From positions 1 to 11,861 of the forward strand of contig JACOXQ010000077.1 of NCBI GenBank assembly GCA_016182285.1: a stretch of DNA of 11,861 nt, read 5' to 3'. Made by a program: the position numbers and the translations under genes. The first letter of the stretch is position 1, and each line of letters opens with the position of its first letter. This document shows positions 6,478-11,861 of this stretch, piece after piece. The notes beneath the pieces were generated by a model. It ran no database searches. It was given only the letters and a program-made list of their open reading frames with translations, and had not been told where the DNA came from. This DNA comes from Candidatus Kaiserbacteria bacterium (GTDB taxonomy: Bacteria > Patescibacteriota > Minisyncoccia > Phycocordibacterales > Phycocordibacteraceae).

Positions 6478-6750
6478 ATGGCATCAACCAAGGCGGGCGG
6501 CTCGGCAAAAAACCTTAATACCTCAAACCCGAAATACCTCGGCGTGAAGCTCGCCGACGGCGCGTCGGCCCGTCCCGGAATGGTCATCGTCCGCCAGCGC
6601 GGAACCAAGATTGAAGCGGGTAAAAATGTGGCAGTCGGCCGAGACCACACGCTCTTCGCACTGGCTACAGGCAAAGTAGAGTACAGGACCCGCCGCAAAA
6701 CTTCCTTCACCGGCCGCGTCATGGCCAAAACCGTCGCCGACGTCGTCTAG
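6478..6750 (+). CDS. rpmA: 50S ribosomal protein bL27
   Basis: The protein of 90 residues matches bL27 along its length: the MASTKAGGSAKN amino end that reaches the peptidyl-transferase centre, YLGVKLADG, the signature VIVRQRGTKIEAGKNVAVGR, and DHTLFALATGKVEY. The start begins directly with the conserved N-terminus, so no pre-sequence of the Firmicutes type is cleaved. In many bacteria rpmA pairs with rplU; here it stands alone, convergent with the rplI operon. Its TAG (6748-6750) and the TAG of the opposing gene share the palindrome CTAG at 6747-6750. No terminator separates them, so some antisense read-through into both genes is expected. Confidence 0.97.
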   Translation: MASTKAGGSAKNLNTSNPKYLGVKLADGASARPGMVIVRQRGTKIEAGKNVAVGRDHTLFALATGKVEYRTRRKTSFTGRVMAKTVADVV

Positions 6751-7226
6751 GTTAGTTTGTCGTTCCAATAGTAGGCAAGAATTTCCCGCCTCACTTCCCC
6801 GCTTGGAAACTTTCCGAATGTCGGGTGATGTCGTGCGACAATTCGCCTGGATGAACTGTTGCTAACAGCTGTTTTTTTGTTGATATAGAAACCAACATGA
6901 CGATATTTTCCTCTGGTACCATCGACATTTTTTCTGTAGTCCCAAAGAATGAGCGCGCCCTTCCTGGGTTTTTTGATTTCGTACCACCCTGATTTTTTTA
7001 TGTCATCAATTGTACTCGTAACTGTCGTGTGCCGTTCTTTAATGAGATTGAAGAGATACAAAATTGTCGTCACATAGATTGCACAAGAGAGGTCGCCGTC
7101 ATTAAGTACGTCAATTACCTTTCCTTTAATTCGATAATATAGATTACGAAATAGGTTGGAGCCGACACTGTTCTCAATTGTTTTGATATAGGAACGAAAA
7201 ATTTCAAGTTTTGGCTTCTTTGGCAT
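6747..7226 (-). CDS. NlpC/P60-like (papain-fold) protein of unknown role, second gene of the rplI operon
   Basis: The 159-residue protein has no signal peptide or membrane helix. The pattern fits a small papain-fold amidase or peptidase: DGDLSCAIYVTTIL with candidate nucleophile C48 at the start of a helix, KGALILWDY forming the strand that precedes the second active residue, and RHVGFYINKKTAVSNSS with candidate H110 followed by polar N123 or H133/H134. NlpC/P60 enzymes show DCSGFV, then GDxxxW, then HVGIYIG, so the order and spacing agree although overall identity is low. Being cytoplasmic by sequence, it is unlikely to be a simple wall hydrolase. It starts 6 bases after rplI and has GGAGG at 7238-7242, 11 bases before ATG 7226, so it is cotranscribed with rplI. 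The assignment is by motif reading only. Confidence 0.7.
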   Translation of the reverse strand: MPKKPKLEIFRSYIKTIENSVGSNLFRNLYYRIKGKVIDVLNDGDLSCAIYVTTILYLFNLIKERHTTVTSTIDDIKKSGWYEIKKPRKGALILWDYRKNVDGTRGKYRHVGFYINKKTAVSNSSSRRIVARHHPTFGKFPSGEVRREILAYYWNDKLT

Positions 7227-7232
7227 ACAGGA

Positions 7233-7679
7233 TTACGCCTCCGCCTCAATCGTAATGGAAAACTTACCGAACGTATCAGCCGTAGCAATTGGTATATCAA
7301 AAGTGCCGAGTTCTTTAAGCGGCTTTTCCAGTCTTATTGCATCTTCAGGAATATCTATGCGCGCCTGTTCTCTTACGGCTTTCACAATCTCCGGCTCCCC
7401 CACCGCGTCATAGAGGTGGCCTTTCTCGTTTGCTTTTACTTTAATAACAATACGAGCATCTGCGAGTACAGAAATATTTTGTACTAGTAATGCTGAATCA
7501 ACGGCGGCGCGGTCGGCAACCTGCTTGCGGCGCAATTCCGCTTCTTTCATAGCGGTCGGTGTCGCGGCTACCGCCAGTTTCTTCGGTATTAAATAATTCA
7601 ACGCATAGCCGTCTTTCACTTCCGCCGCCTCATGCGCGCGCCCTGTCTCTTTCACGTCTTTCAGCAAAATTACTTTCAT
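7233..7679 (-). CDS. rplI: 50S ribosomal protein bL9
   Basis: At 148 residues it has normal bL9 length. The N-terminal RNA-binding domain starts MKVILLKDVKETGRAHEAAE and carries the signature VKDGYALNYLIPKKLAVAAT. A charged linker helix (about residues 41-75) joins the C-terminal domain (VIKVKANEKGHLYDAVGEPEI ... FGKFSITIEAEA). bL9 anchors near the L1 stalk and helps keep the reading frame. Several CPR lineages are reported to lack bL9, so its presence may help place the organism. ATG 7679 is supported by a promoter with both -35 and -10 boxes. It leads a two-gene operon with the NlpC-like gene. Confidence 0.97.
   Translation of the reverse strand: MKVILLKDVKETGRAHEAAEVKDGYALNYLIPKKLAVAATPTAMKEAELRRKQVADRAAVDSALLVQNISVLADARIVIKVKANEKGHLYDAVGEPEIVKAVREQARIDIPEDAIRLEKPLKELGTFDIPIATADTFGKFSITIEAEA
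7238..7242 (-). promoter_or_regulatory. Shine-Dalgarno site inside the end of rplI
   Basis: GGAGG on the minus strand, 11 bases before ATG 7226, lies within the last codons of rplI. It is among the few recognisable ribosome binding sites in the window and belongs to an internal operon gene, whereas first genes of transcripts lack one. Confidence 0.5.
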
Positions 7680-7686
7680 GAATGGC

Positions 7687-7715
7687 AGTTTACTTTATAT
7701 TCCTTTATTAATCAA
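7687..7715 (-). promoter_or_regulatory. Promoter of the rplI operon
   Basis: On the minus strand, -35 TTGATT (7710-7715) and -10 TAAACT (7687-7692) are separated by exactly 17 bases. The -10 box ends 7 bases before ATG 7679, so the rplI mRNA would be leaderless. A palindrome (7721-7762) ends five bases upstream of the -35 box, a typical position for an operator or activator site. Confidence 0.65.
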
Positions 7716-7720
7716 ATTCC

Positions 7721-7762
7721 ACTTTACCTTAACATCGCCTATAGTTCACGGTAAGGTAAACT
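7721..7762. repeat. 42-bp palindromic repeat, copy A, between the Cas2-like gene and the rplI promoter
   Basis: The arms TTTACCTTA (7723-7731) and TAAGGTAAA (7752-7760) are perfect 9-bp inverted repeats around a 20-base centre containing GCCTATAG. Aligned to copy B (8363-8404) it has the same length and 32 of 42 identical bases, with 22 of the first 24 the same. There is no T-tract on either strand, so it is not a simple terminator. Confidence 0.8.
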
Positions 7763-7785
7763 ACAATTAACGACCAGCTCAACAA

Positions 7786-8364
7786 TCAGCTCAATGTCTG
7801 AAGTCTAAAATGCTCTCGCAGAGCTTTATCCGATTCAAGAGCCTCTGCAGTAAAGATTCGCATTTCGCCAATGCCGCTTTTGAGGTGCGCGCGAACAAGT
7901 GAAATAAATTCATCGCACGGATACGGATACACCCATACGCTATCTTGTATTCTGACAAACCCAGCGCCATCGAGCAAGCGCCTCAGCTGATTGCGTGTGC
8001 GCCGCCGCCTCTCGCTGACGTCAAAAATAAGCACTCGCCATTTTCCATCCCAAAATGCGGGCTCTGGTATTACACATTCTCCAAATTCAATCTGTTCCAT
8101 CACTTTCTTCCCTTTTTCGGTAATCTTCACGCGCCGCTTCGCGTATTCGCCGGAGACGGTAACGAGCCCGTCACTCTCGAGCCGTCTTATTCCCTGCGAG
8201 ATTCGTCGATATAATTGTGCGCGATTCTTCGCAGGCCGATCCAGCTCCTTCAATAATCGCGCCATCTTGGGTGCCATGAGTACGATACTTATGACTCCAG
8301 CCACGGCAAGCGACCGCAACAATAAATTTTTCATTTTCACTCGCCTTTTTTGTTCTCTTTTCAC
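7786..8364 (-). CDS. Membrane-anchored winged-helix protein with PaaX/Cas2-like domain
   Basis: The 192-residue protein has three parts: a basic start and one membrane helix (about residues 14-33, LLLRSLAVAGVISIVLMAPK), a winged-helix domain (about 45-93, with LYRRISQGIRRLESDGLVTV and RRVKITEKGKKVME), and a ferredoxin-like Cas2-fold domain (about 108-187). The last has WRVLIFDVSERRRRTRNQLRRLL then GFVRIQDSVWVYPYP, as in the C-terminal part of PaaX repressors and in Cas2, with an Asp (115) at the Cas2 strand-1 site. No cas1 or CRISPR array is nearby, so it is probably a regulator, not an adaptation nuclease. GTG 8364 has a TATGCT box 8 bases upstream inside a palindrome, so I use it. ATG 8334, preceded by AAGGCGAG, is an alternative that removes 10 residues. 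Flanking palindromes suggest self-regulation and control of rplI. Confidence 0.75.
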   Translation of the reverse strand: MKREQKRRVKMKNLLLRSLAVAGVISIVLMAPKMARLLKELDRPAKNRAQLYRRISQGIRRLESDGLVTVSGEYAKRRVKITEKGKKVMEQIEFGECVIPEPAFWDGKWRVLIFDVSERRRRTRNQLRRLLDGAGFVRIQDSVWVYPYPCDEFISLVRAHLKSGIGEMRIFTAEALESDKALREHFRLQTLS

Positions 8365-8406
8365 TTTACCTTAGCATAGCCTATAGGCTGTCTTAAGGTA
8401 AAGTGA
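8361..8406. repeat. 46-bp palindrome, copy B, over the promoter of the Cas2-like gene
   Basis: The arms 8361-8373 (TCACTTTACCTTA) and 8394-8406 are perfect 13-bp inverted repeats. The centre contains a second perfect palindrome, AGCCTATAGGCT (8378-8389). The core 8363-8404 is homologous to copy A, 642 bases away, in the same orientation. The left arm overlaps the GTG start of the gene, and the whole element spans its -35 and -10 boxes. Confidence 0.85.
8373..8402 (-). promoter_or_regulatory. Promoter and probable operator of the Cas2-like gene
   Basis: On the minus strand, TATGCT (8373-8378) ends 8 bases before GTG 8364, and TTTACC (8397-8402), 18 bases further upstream, is a weak -35 match. 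Both boxes lie inside palindrome copy B, so a dimer bound there would block RNA polymerase. This fits negative autoregulation by the winged-helix protein, as an inference. Confidence 0.45.
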
Positions 8407-8472
8407 TTTATGCACGTGTACACACATACACACGAAGTTGATGCTGTTGCGAACATTTGATTTTATTTCAGC

Positions 8473-9726
8473 TCACTTGCCGGTGGTCAAAAATTGGACG
8501 GCGCGGGACATTTGCGGGTCTTTTTTGGCATCCGCGTCAGCCTGCGTGAACGGAACGACGATATCCGGCGTAATGCCGTTGCCCATAATCCAGTGGCCGG
8601 CCGGCGTTACCCAGCGCGCGACCGTAACCTTAAGCGAACCATCGCCGAGATCTATAAGCGTTTGAACCGAGCCTTTCCCGAATGATTTTGTTCCGATAAC
8701 AGTCGCTCTTTTCGCACCCTGCAGGGCGCCGGCTAAAATCTCCGACGCAGACGCCGAACCGCCGTCAATAAGTATTACTATTTTAGTTCCGTCAGGCGCG
8801 TCGTTGTATCCGAGACTCGTGTGAACCTGATTTTCTTCTTTATTGTCGAAGTCTTCCGTTACGACGGCCGCGCCCTTAGGAAGAAAGTGGCTCGCTATAT
8901 CAACAGCCGAATCCAAATAGCCGCCGGGATTCCCGCGCAGGTCTATGACAAGCCTCTTTGAGCCTGAATTTTTGAATCGGACAAAAGCCCGATTGAAGAG
9001 GTCGGCTGAGCTGGCGGTGAATTGGTACAGAGCGATGTGATATACGCCGCTTTCCGCGTCCAGCCCGTCGTCTGTCTCTGGAATTTGTATCGTGTCGCGG
9101 ATAACCGTGATATCAATAGGCTTACCGTCGCGGATAATCGTGAAAGAGACCGTCGTCCCTGCGGGTCCGCGAATCTGGCCGACCGCTTTGTCAACCGACA
9201 GTCCGTCTGTGGATTTTCCGTCAATTGCGGCAATCTGGTCTCCAGTCTTGATTCCGGCGGTTTCAGCCGGAGTGCCTTTCAACGGAGCCACGACCGTAAG
9301 AATTCCGTTTTTTATGTCAATTTCCATCCCGACGCCTGCAAAACTTCCAGAAATGCTCTCGGCGAACGCCTTCGCCTCTTTGGGCGGGAAGTAAAGCGTA
9401 TATGGGTCGCCATATGAGGCGGCAAGACCGGATATCGCTCCGAAAATGCGTTCCTTAACGGAAGGAATCGTTGAAGAAGCGTGGGTGATGACGTAACGCT
9501 CTTCAAGAGCGTTCCATGCTTTCCAGAAATCGGTAAAATCCGCGTTCGGGTTCGGCGTTGCGTCGAGTCCGTCGCCGATAAGCGGGATGCGGGAGATGAT
9601 TGAAGAGGTTGAACCGCTGTCCCCGACTGCGAGCCCGGCGCCGAAGGCGAGTGCGGCGACAAGCGCGATGGAAATGCCGCGTGTTATGATACCGCGCCCG
9701 CGCCGATATGCTTCTTTCGTATCCAT
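8473..9726 (-). CDS. ctpA: S41 family C-terminal processing peptidase (CtpA/Prc type)
   Basis: This envelope serine protease degrades or trims proteins from their C-termini, often to control wall hydrolases. From ATG 9726 the protein has 417 residues: a signal anchor (about 16-36, ISIALVAALAFGAGLAVG), a helical N-terminal region, a PDZ domain (about 130-200, FAGVGMEIDIKNGILTVVAP ... GIKTGDQIAAIDGKS), then the S41 core. The nucleophile is S326 in GGSASASEILAGAL and the general base is K351 in KSFGKGSVQ. Their spacing of 25 residues agrees with known enzymes, so it should be active. The frame extends to an ATG at 9750. I prefer 9726 because a TACACT box lies 8 bases upstream and the protein then starts with charged residues before the anchor. 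It is divergent from the CorA-like gene. An M23 peptidase earlier in the window would be a plausible target. Confidence 0.95.
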   Translation of the reverse strand: MDTKEAYRRGRGIITRGISIALVAALAFGAGLAVGDSGSTSSIISRIPLIGDGLDATPNPNADFTDFWKAWNALEERYVITHASSTIPSVKERIFGAISGLAASYGDPYTLYFPPKEAKAFAESISGSFAGVGMEIDIKNGILTVVAPLKGTPAETAGIKTGDQIAAIDGKSTDGLSVDKAVGQIRGPAGTTVSFTIIRDGKPIDITVIRDTIQIPETDDGLDAESGVYHIALYQFTASSADLFNRAFVRFKNSGSKRLVIDLRGNPGGYLDSAVDIASHFLPKGAAVVTEDFDNKEENQVHTSLGYNDAPDGTKIVILIDGGSASASEILAGALQGAKRATVIGTKSFGKGSVQTLIDLGDGSLKVTVARWVTPAGHWIMGNGITPDIVVPFTQADADAKKDPQMSRAVQFLTTGK

Positions 9727-9734
9727 GTCGCGAC

Positions 9735-9740
9735 AGTGTA
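9735..9740 (-). promoter_or_regulatory. -10 box of ctpA
   Basis: TACACT on the minus strand ends 8 bases before ATG 9726. No convincing -35 box is seen. This box would fall inside the coding region if the upstream ATG at 9750 were the start, which favours 9726. Confidence 0.5.
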
Positions 9741-9770
9741 CCATATTCACTTAATCCGCTGCACTCATGG

Positions 9771-9776
9771 TATTCT
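9771..9776 (+). promoter_or_regulatory. -10 box of the CorA-like gene
   Basis: TATTCT ends 6 bases before ATG 9783, again a leaderless layout. It lies in the 56-base gap between the divergent starts of ctpA and the CorA-like gene, so the two promoters are almost back to back. Confidence 0.55.
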
Positions 9777-9782
9777 AGAAGA

Positions 9783-10604
9783 ATGATATTCCGTCATGAA
9801 TATTTGAAAGGTGTCTGGGTTGACATAGAACAGCCGAGCGAGAACGACATACGGCAGATAGCCGAAGAGTTCTCCGTCGGCGAAAATGTTGAGAAAGAGC
9901 TCCTCTACCCCACCCCGATGCCGCTAGTATCCGTAGATGAGAATATAGCGCTGTTGGTTCTGCATTTCCCATCGCACGGTGTGAATGACGGCGAAACGAA
10001 GAGCCAAGAAGTTGATATCGTCGTCGGGAAAAATTTCATCATAACCGTCCGCTACGAGGTCGTCGCCCCCCTTCATCATCTGAAGAAGCTTCTGGAGGCG
10101 CAGAACATGGTTGAGGGCCATGCGCCGGTCGCGACCGATATGCTGCTTGAGGTGCTCTTCGCGCATCTCTACACATCGGTACGCGACCACATTAATCACG
10201 TCGCCGACAATCTCTCCCGCGTTGAGAAAGAGATGTTTGACGGCCGCGAGCTCACGACTGTCCTTTCCATATCAAATATCAGCCGCGAATTCCTTCACGC
10301 TGAAGCGGCGCTCGCCACTCAGGAAGAATCGTTAAGCAATTTTATGAGTGCTCTGTCTCAACTCAAGTTTTTTGACGACACGTTCAAACTGCGTGCGGAG
10401 CGCATCAAAGCCGAGCGCTCAAACGTCGCGCGAGTGGTCAAAACGCATCGCGCGGTCGCAACCGAGCTCCGCGAGACCAATATAGCCCTGCTTGGGGCGC
10501 GCCAGAATCAAATCATGAAAACGCTGGCCGTGCTTACCGTAATCGCGGAGCTTCTCATCGTCACGTTCAGCGCTCTATTGGTTTTTGACGTATGGATTTT
10601 CTAG
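9783..10604 (+). CDS. corA: CorA-like protein truncated after the first membrane helix
   Basis: CorA proteins form pentameric Mg2+ channels with a cytoplasmic funnel, two membrane helices and an essential GMN motif in the loop between them. This 273-residue protein has the funnel domain: an N-terminal alpha/beta part (residues 1-95, with DIVVGKNFIITVRYE), then the long helices (about 115-245, with DHINHVADNLSRVEKEMFDG and ELRETNIALLGARQNQIMKTL). Only one hydrophobic helix follows (about 247-269), and the protein ends VFDVWIF. The GMN motif and second helix are missing. The next 100 bases in any frame belong to cysS, so no lost tail is nearby. ATG 9783 is chosen from the -10 box at 9771-9776; an in-frame TTG at 9708 would overlap ctpA. 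It may bind Mg2+ as a sensor or be non-functional as a channel. It overlaps cysS by 13 bases. Confidence 0.85.
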   Translation: MIFRHEYLKGVWVDIEQPSENDIRQIAEEFSVGENVEKELLYPTPMPLVSVDENIALLVLHFPSHGVNDGETKSQEVDIVVGKNFIITVRYEVVAPLHHLKKLLEAQNMVEGHAPVATDMLLEVLFAHLYTSVRDHINHVADNLSRVEKEMFDGRELTTVLSISNISREFLHAEAALATQEESLSNFMSALSQLKFFDDTFKLRAERIKAERSNVARVVKTHRAVATELRETNIALLGARQNQIMKTLAVLTVIAELLIVTFSALLVFDVWIF

Positions 10605-11861
10605 CGCGCATATTCGGAAAACATAAAAACGAGCCCGCCCGCAGGCTGCCCAGAATATTCTTCACGAATACGCTCTCTGATTCCAAGGAACTTTTTATAT
10701 CCTTAAGACCCGGTATCGTTTCAATGTATACCTGCGGCCCGACGATGTATGGTCCGGCGCACATCGGGAATCTTCGCGCGTATGTATTCTCGGACACTGT
10801 CGCGCGCGTATTGAGTTTCGCCGGGTATCGGGTACAACGCGTTGTTAACATCACCGACTTTGGCCATCTCGTATCGGACGGCGACGACGGCGAAGATAAA
10901 ATGACAAAAGGCCTCAATCGCGAAGGATTGCCCCTTACGATGGGCAACATGCGCACTATGGCGGAGAAATATACGTCTGTTTTCCTTGAAGACCTTGTTG
11001 AAGCAAATATTGACGTGGAACGGATTACTTTTCCGCGTGCGAGCGACTATATCCCGGAACAAATAGCGCTCATAAAGACGCTTGAGCAAAAAGGTTATAC
11101 GTACAATACCAGCGACGGCGTATATTTTGATACCTCCAGATTCCCCAACTATGGCAAGCTGGGAGGACTTAATGTTGGCGGCCGGCAAGCGGGTACGCGA
11201 GTCAGACAGAATAGGGAGAAGCGCAATTCAGCCGACTTTGTGCTATGGAAACCTGACAGCAAACTCGGCTGGGAAAGCCCGTGGGGCCTCGGCTTCCCGG
11301 GGTGGCACATTGAATGTTCGGCTATGTCGCGTTCTCTTCTCGGACAGGAAATAGACATCCATATGGGCGGTGAAGACCTTATTCCGATACATCACAACAA
11401 TGAGATTGCCCAGTCTGAAGCGGCGAGCGGACGTACCTTCGTTCATTACTGGATGCATAACGCGTTTCTCGTCATGGACGGTGAAAAGTCTTCCAAGTCG
11501 CTCGGCAACGTCGTCTATCTTTCTGACATCATTGCAAAAGGGTTTCATCCGCTCGCTCTGCGATATTTTTTCTTACAAGCGCATTATCGCACTCCCCTCT
11601 CATTCTCGTGGGACGCGCTCGCGGGCGCATCAAACGCTCTAAACCGCCTTTGGAAAGTTTCGCGGGAAGTCGCAGACGAGTCCGGACGCAAGAGCGCTCA
11701 TGGCGAAGCTCGTGTGCAATTCATTACTGCTATGCGCGACGACCTCGCGACCCCGCAGGCGCTTAGCGTACTCTGGGACACTCTTAAGAGTGAGGACTAC
11801 TCGCCAGAAGAGAAGCTGGGTCTCCTTGAGGATGCCGATATGCATCTGGGGCTTTCGCTTC
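10592..11861 (+). CDS. cysS: Cysteinyl-tRNA synthetase (3' end beyond the window)
   Basis: This enzyme charges tRNA-Cys. The frame is open from ATG 10592 to the window end, 423 residues, with only the last part of the anticodon-binding region missing. It shows YTCGPTMYGPAHIGN with the first zinc cysteine C48 and the HIGH variant HIGN (57-60), then WHIEC (C242), then GGEDLIPIHHNNE (H267, E271). These ligands have the same spacing as in E. coli (C28, C209, H234, E238). The second signature is KSSKS (299-303) in place of KMSKS, which keeps the catalytic lysines. About 20 extra residues (ARIFGKHKNEPARR) precede the usual start, so a later start cannot be ruled out, although no better ATG lies before the TCGPT motif. 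The 13-base overlap with the CorA-like gene suggests translational coupling. Confidence 0.96.
   Translation, partial: MDFLARIFGKHKNEPARRLPRIFFTNTLSDSKELFISLRPGIVSMYTCGPTMYGPAHIGNLRAYVFSDTVARVLSFAGYRVQRVVNITDFGHLVSDGDDGEDKMTKGLNREGLPLTMGNMRTMAEKYTSVFLEDLVEANIDVERITFPRASDYIPEQIALIKTLEQKGYTYNTSDGVYFDTSRFPNYGKLGGLNVGGRQAGTRVRQNREKRNSADFVLWKPDSKLGWESPWGLGFPGWHIECSAMSRSLLGQEIDIHMGGEDLIPIHHNNEIAQSEAASGRTFVHYWMHNAFLVMDGEKSSKSLGNVVYLSDIIAKGFHPLALRYFFLQAHYRTPLSFSWDALAGASNALNRLWKVSREVADESGRKSAHGEARVQFITAMRDDLATPQALSVLWDTLKSEDYSPEEKLGLLEDADMHLGLSL

Noticed and set aside
7721..7762. Palindrome copy A as a transcription terminator
   Set aside because: There is no run of T after the stem on either strand and the loop is 20 bases; its homology to copy B at a promoter fits an operator or mobile repeat better.
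7775..7794. Direct repeat CAGCTCAA twice, 12 bases apart, at the end of the Cas2-like gene
   Set aside because: The repeat is short and overlaps the stop codon of the gene; it is probably chance.
7721..8406. CRISPR array next to a Cas2-like gene
   Set aside because: Only two repeats exist, 642 bases apart with a gene between them, no spacers, and no cas1. The repeats are long palindromes over promoters.

Overview
The window looks like a chromosomal piece of a Candidate Phyla Radiation (Patescibacteria) bacterium, most likely in the Parcubacteria. This placement is inferred from gene types and has not been checked against a tree. It rests on four things: a glutamyl-tRNA synthetase without the cysteine-bearing insert, a one-helix protein with a degenerate Ada-type metal-binding tail, a membrane-anchored winged-helix/Cas2-like protein, and promoters whose -10 box lies 6-8 bases before the start codon so that transcripts would be leaderless. 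TGA is used as a normal stop (it closes murG, gltX, the Cas2-like gene and ctpA), so this is not one of the lineages that read TGA as glycine.

Left part (1-5102, plus strand). A partial gene of unknown function with a DnaJ-like zinc motif ends at a clear intrinsic terminator. A new unit then starts at its own promoter: murG, gltX and an M23 peptidase with a long coiled coil, joined by two 4-base ATGA stop/start overlaps. A 54-residue membrane protein with a consensus -10 box follows. gltX is the odd gene. It carries a one-base frameshift, a 45-bp near-perfect palindrome inserted in frame, and a perfect 75-bp tandem duplication.

Middle part (5178-8406, mostly minus strand). It holds a possible 37-residue membrane peptide, a LOG-family Rossmann protein, the Ada-tail membrane protein, and an rplI operon that also carries a NlpC/P60-like protein. 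rpmA lies on the plus strand and converges on this operon; the two stop codons share one CTAG. Next comes the membrane/winged-helix/Cas2-like protein. It is bracketed by two related 42-bp palindromes: one covers its own promoter and the other abuts the rplI promoter. This suggests a small regulatory circuit.

Right part (8473-11861). An S41 C-terminal processing peptidase (minus) is divergent from a CorA-like gene (plus). The CorA-like protein stops after its first membrane helix and lacks the GMN loop and second helix. cysS overlaps its 3' end and runs off the window.

Together the genes cover cell-envelope building and remodelling (murG, M23 peptidase, ctpA), translation (gltX, cysS, rplI, rpmA), and several small or poorly known membrane proteins. 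No tRNA, rRNA, CRISPR array or transposase was seen. No gene-free gap exceeds about 110 bases.
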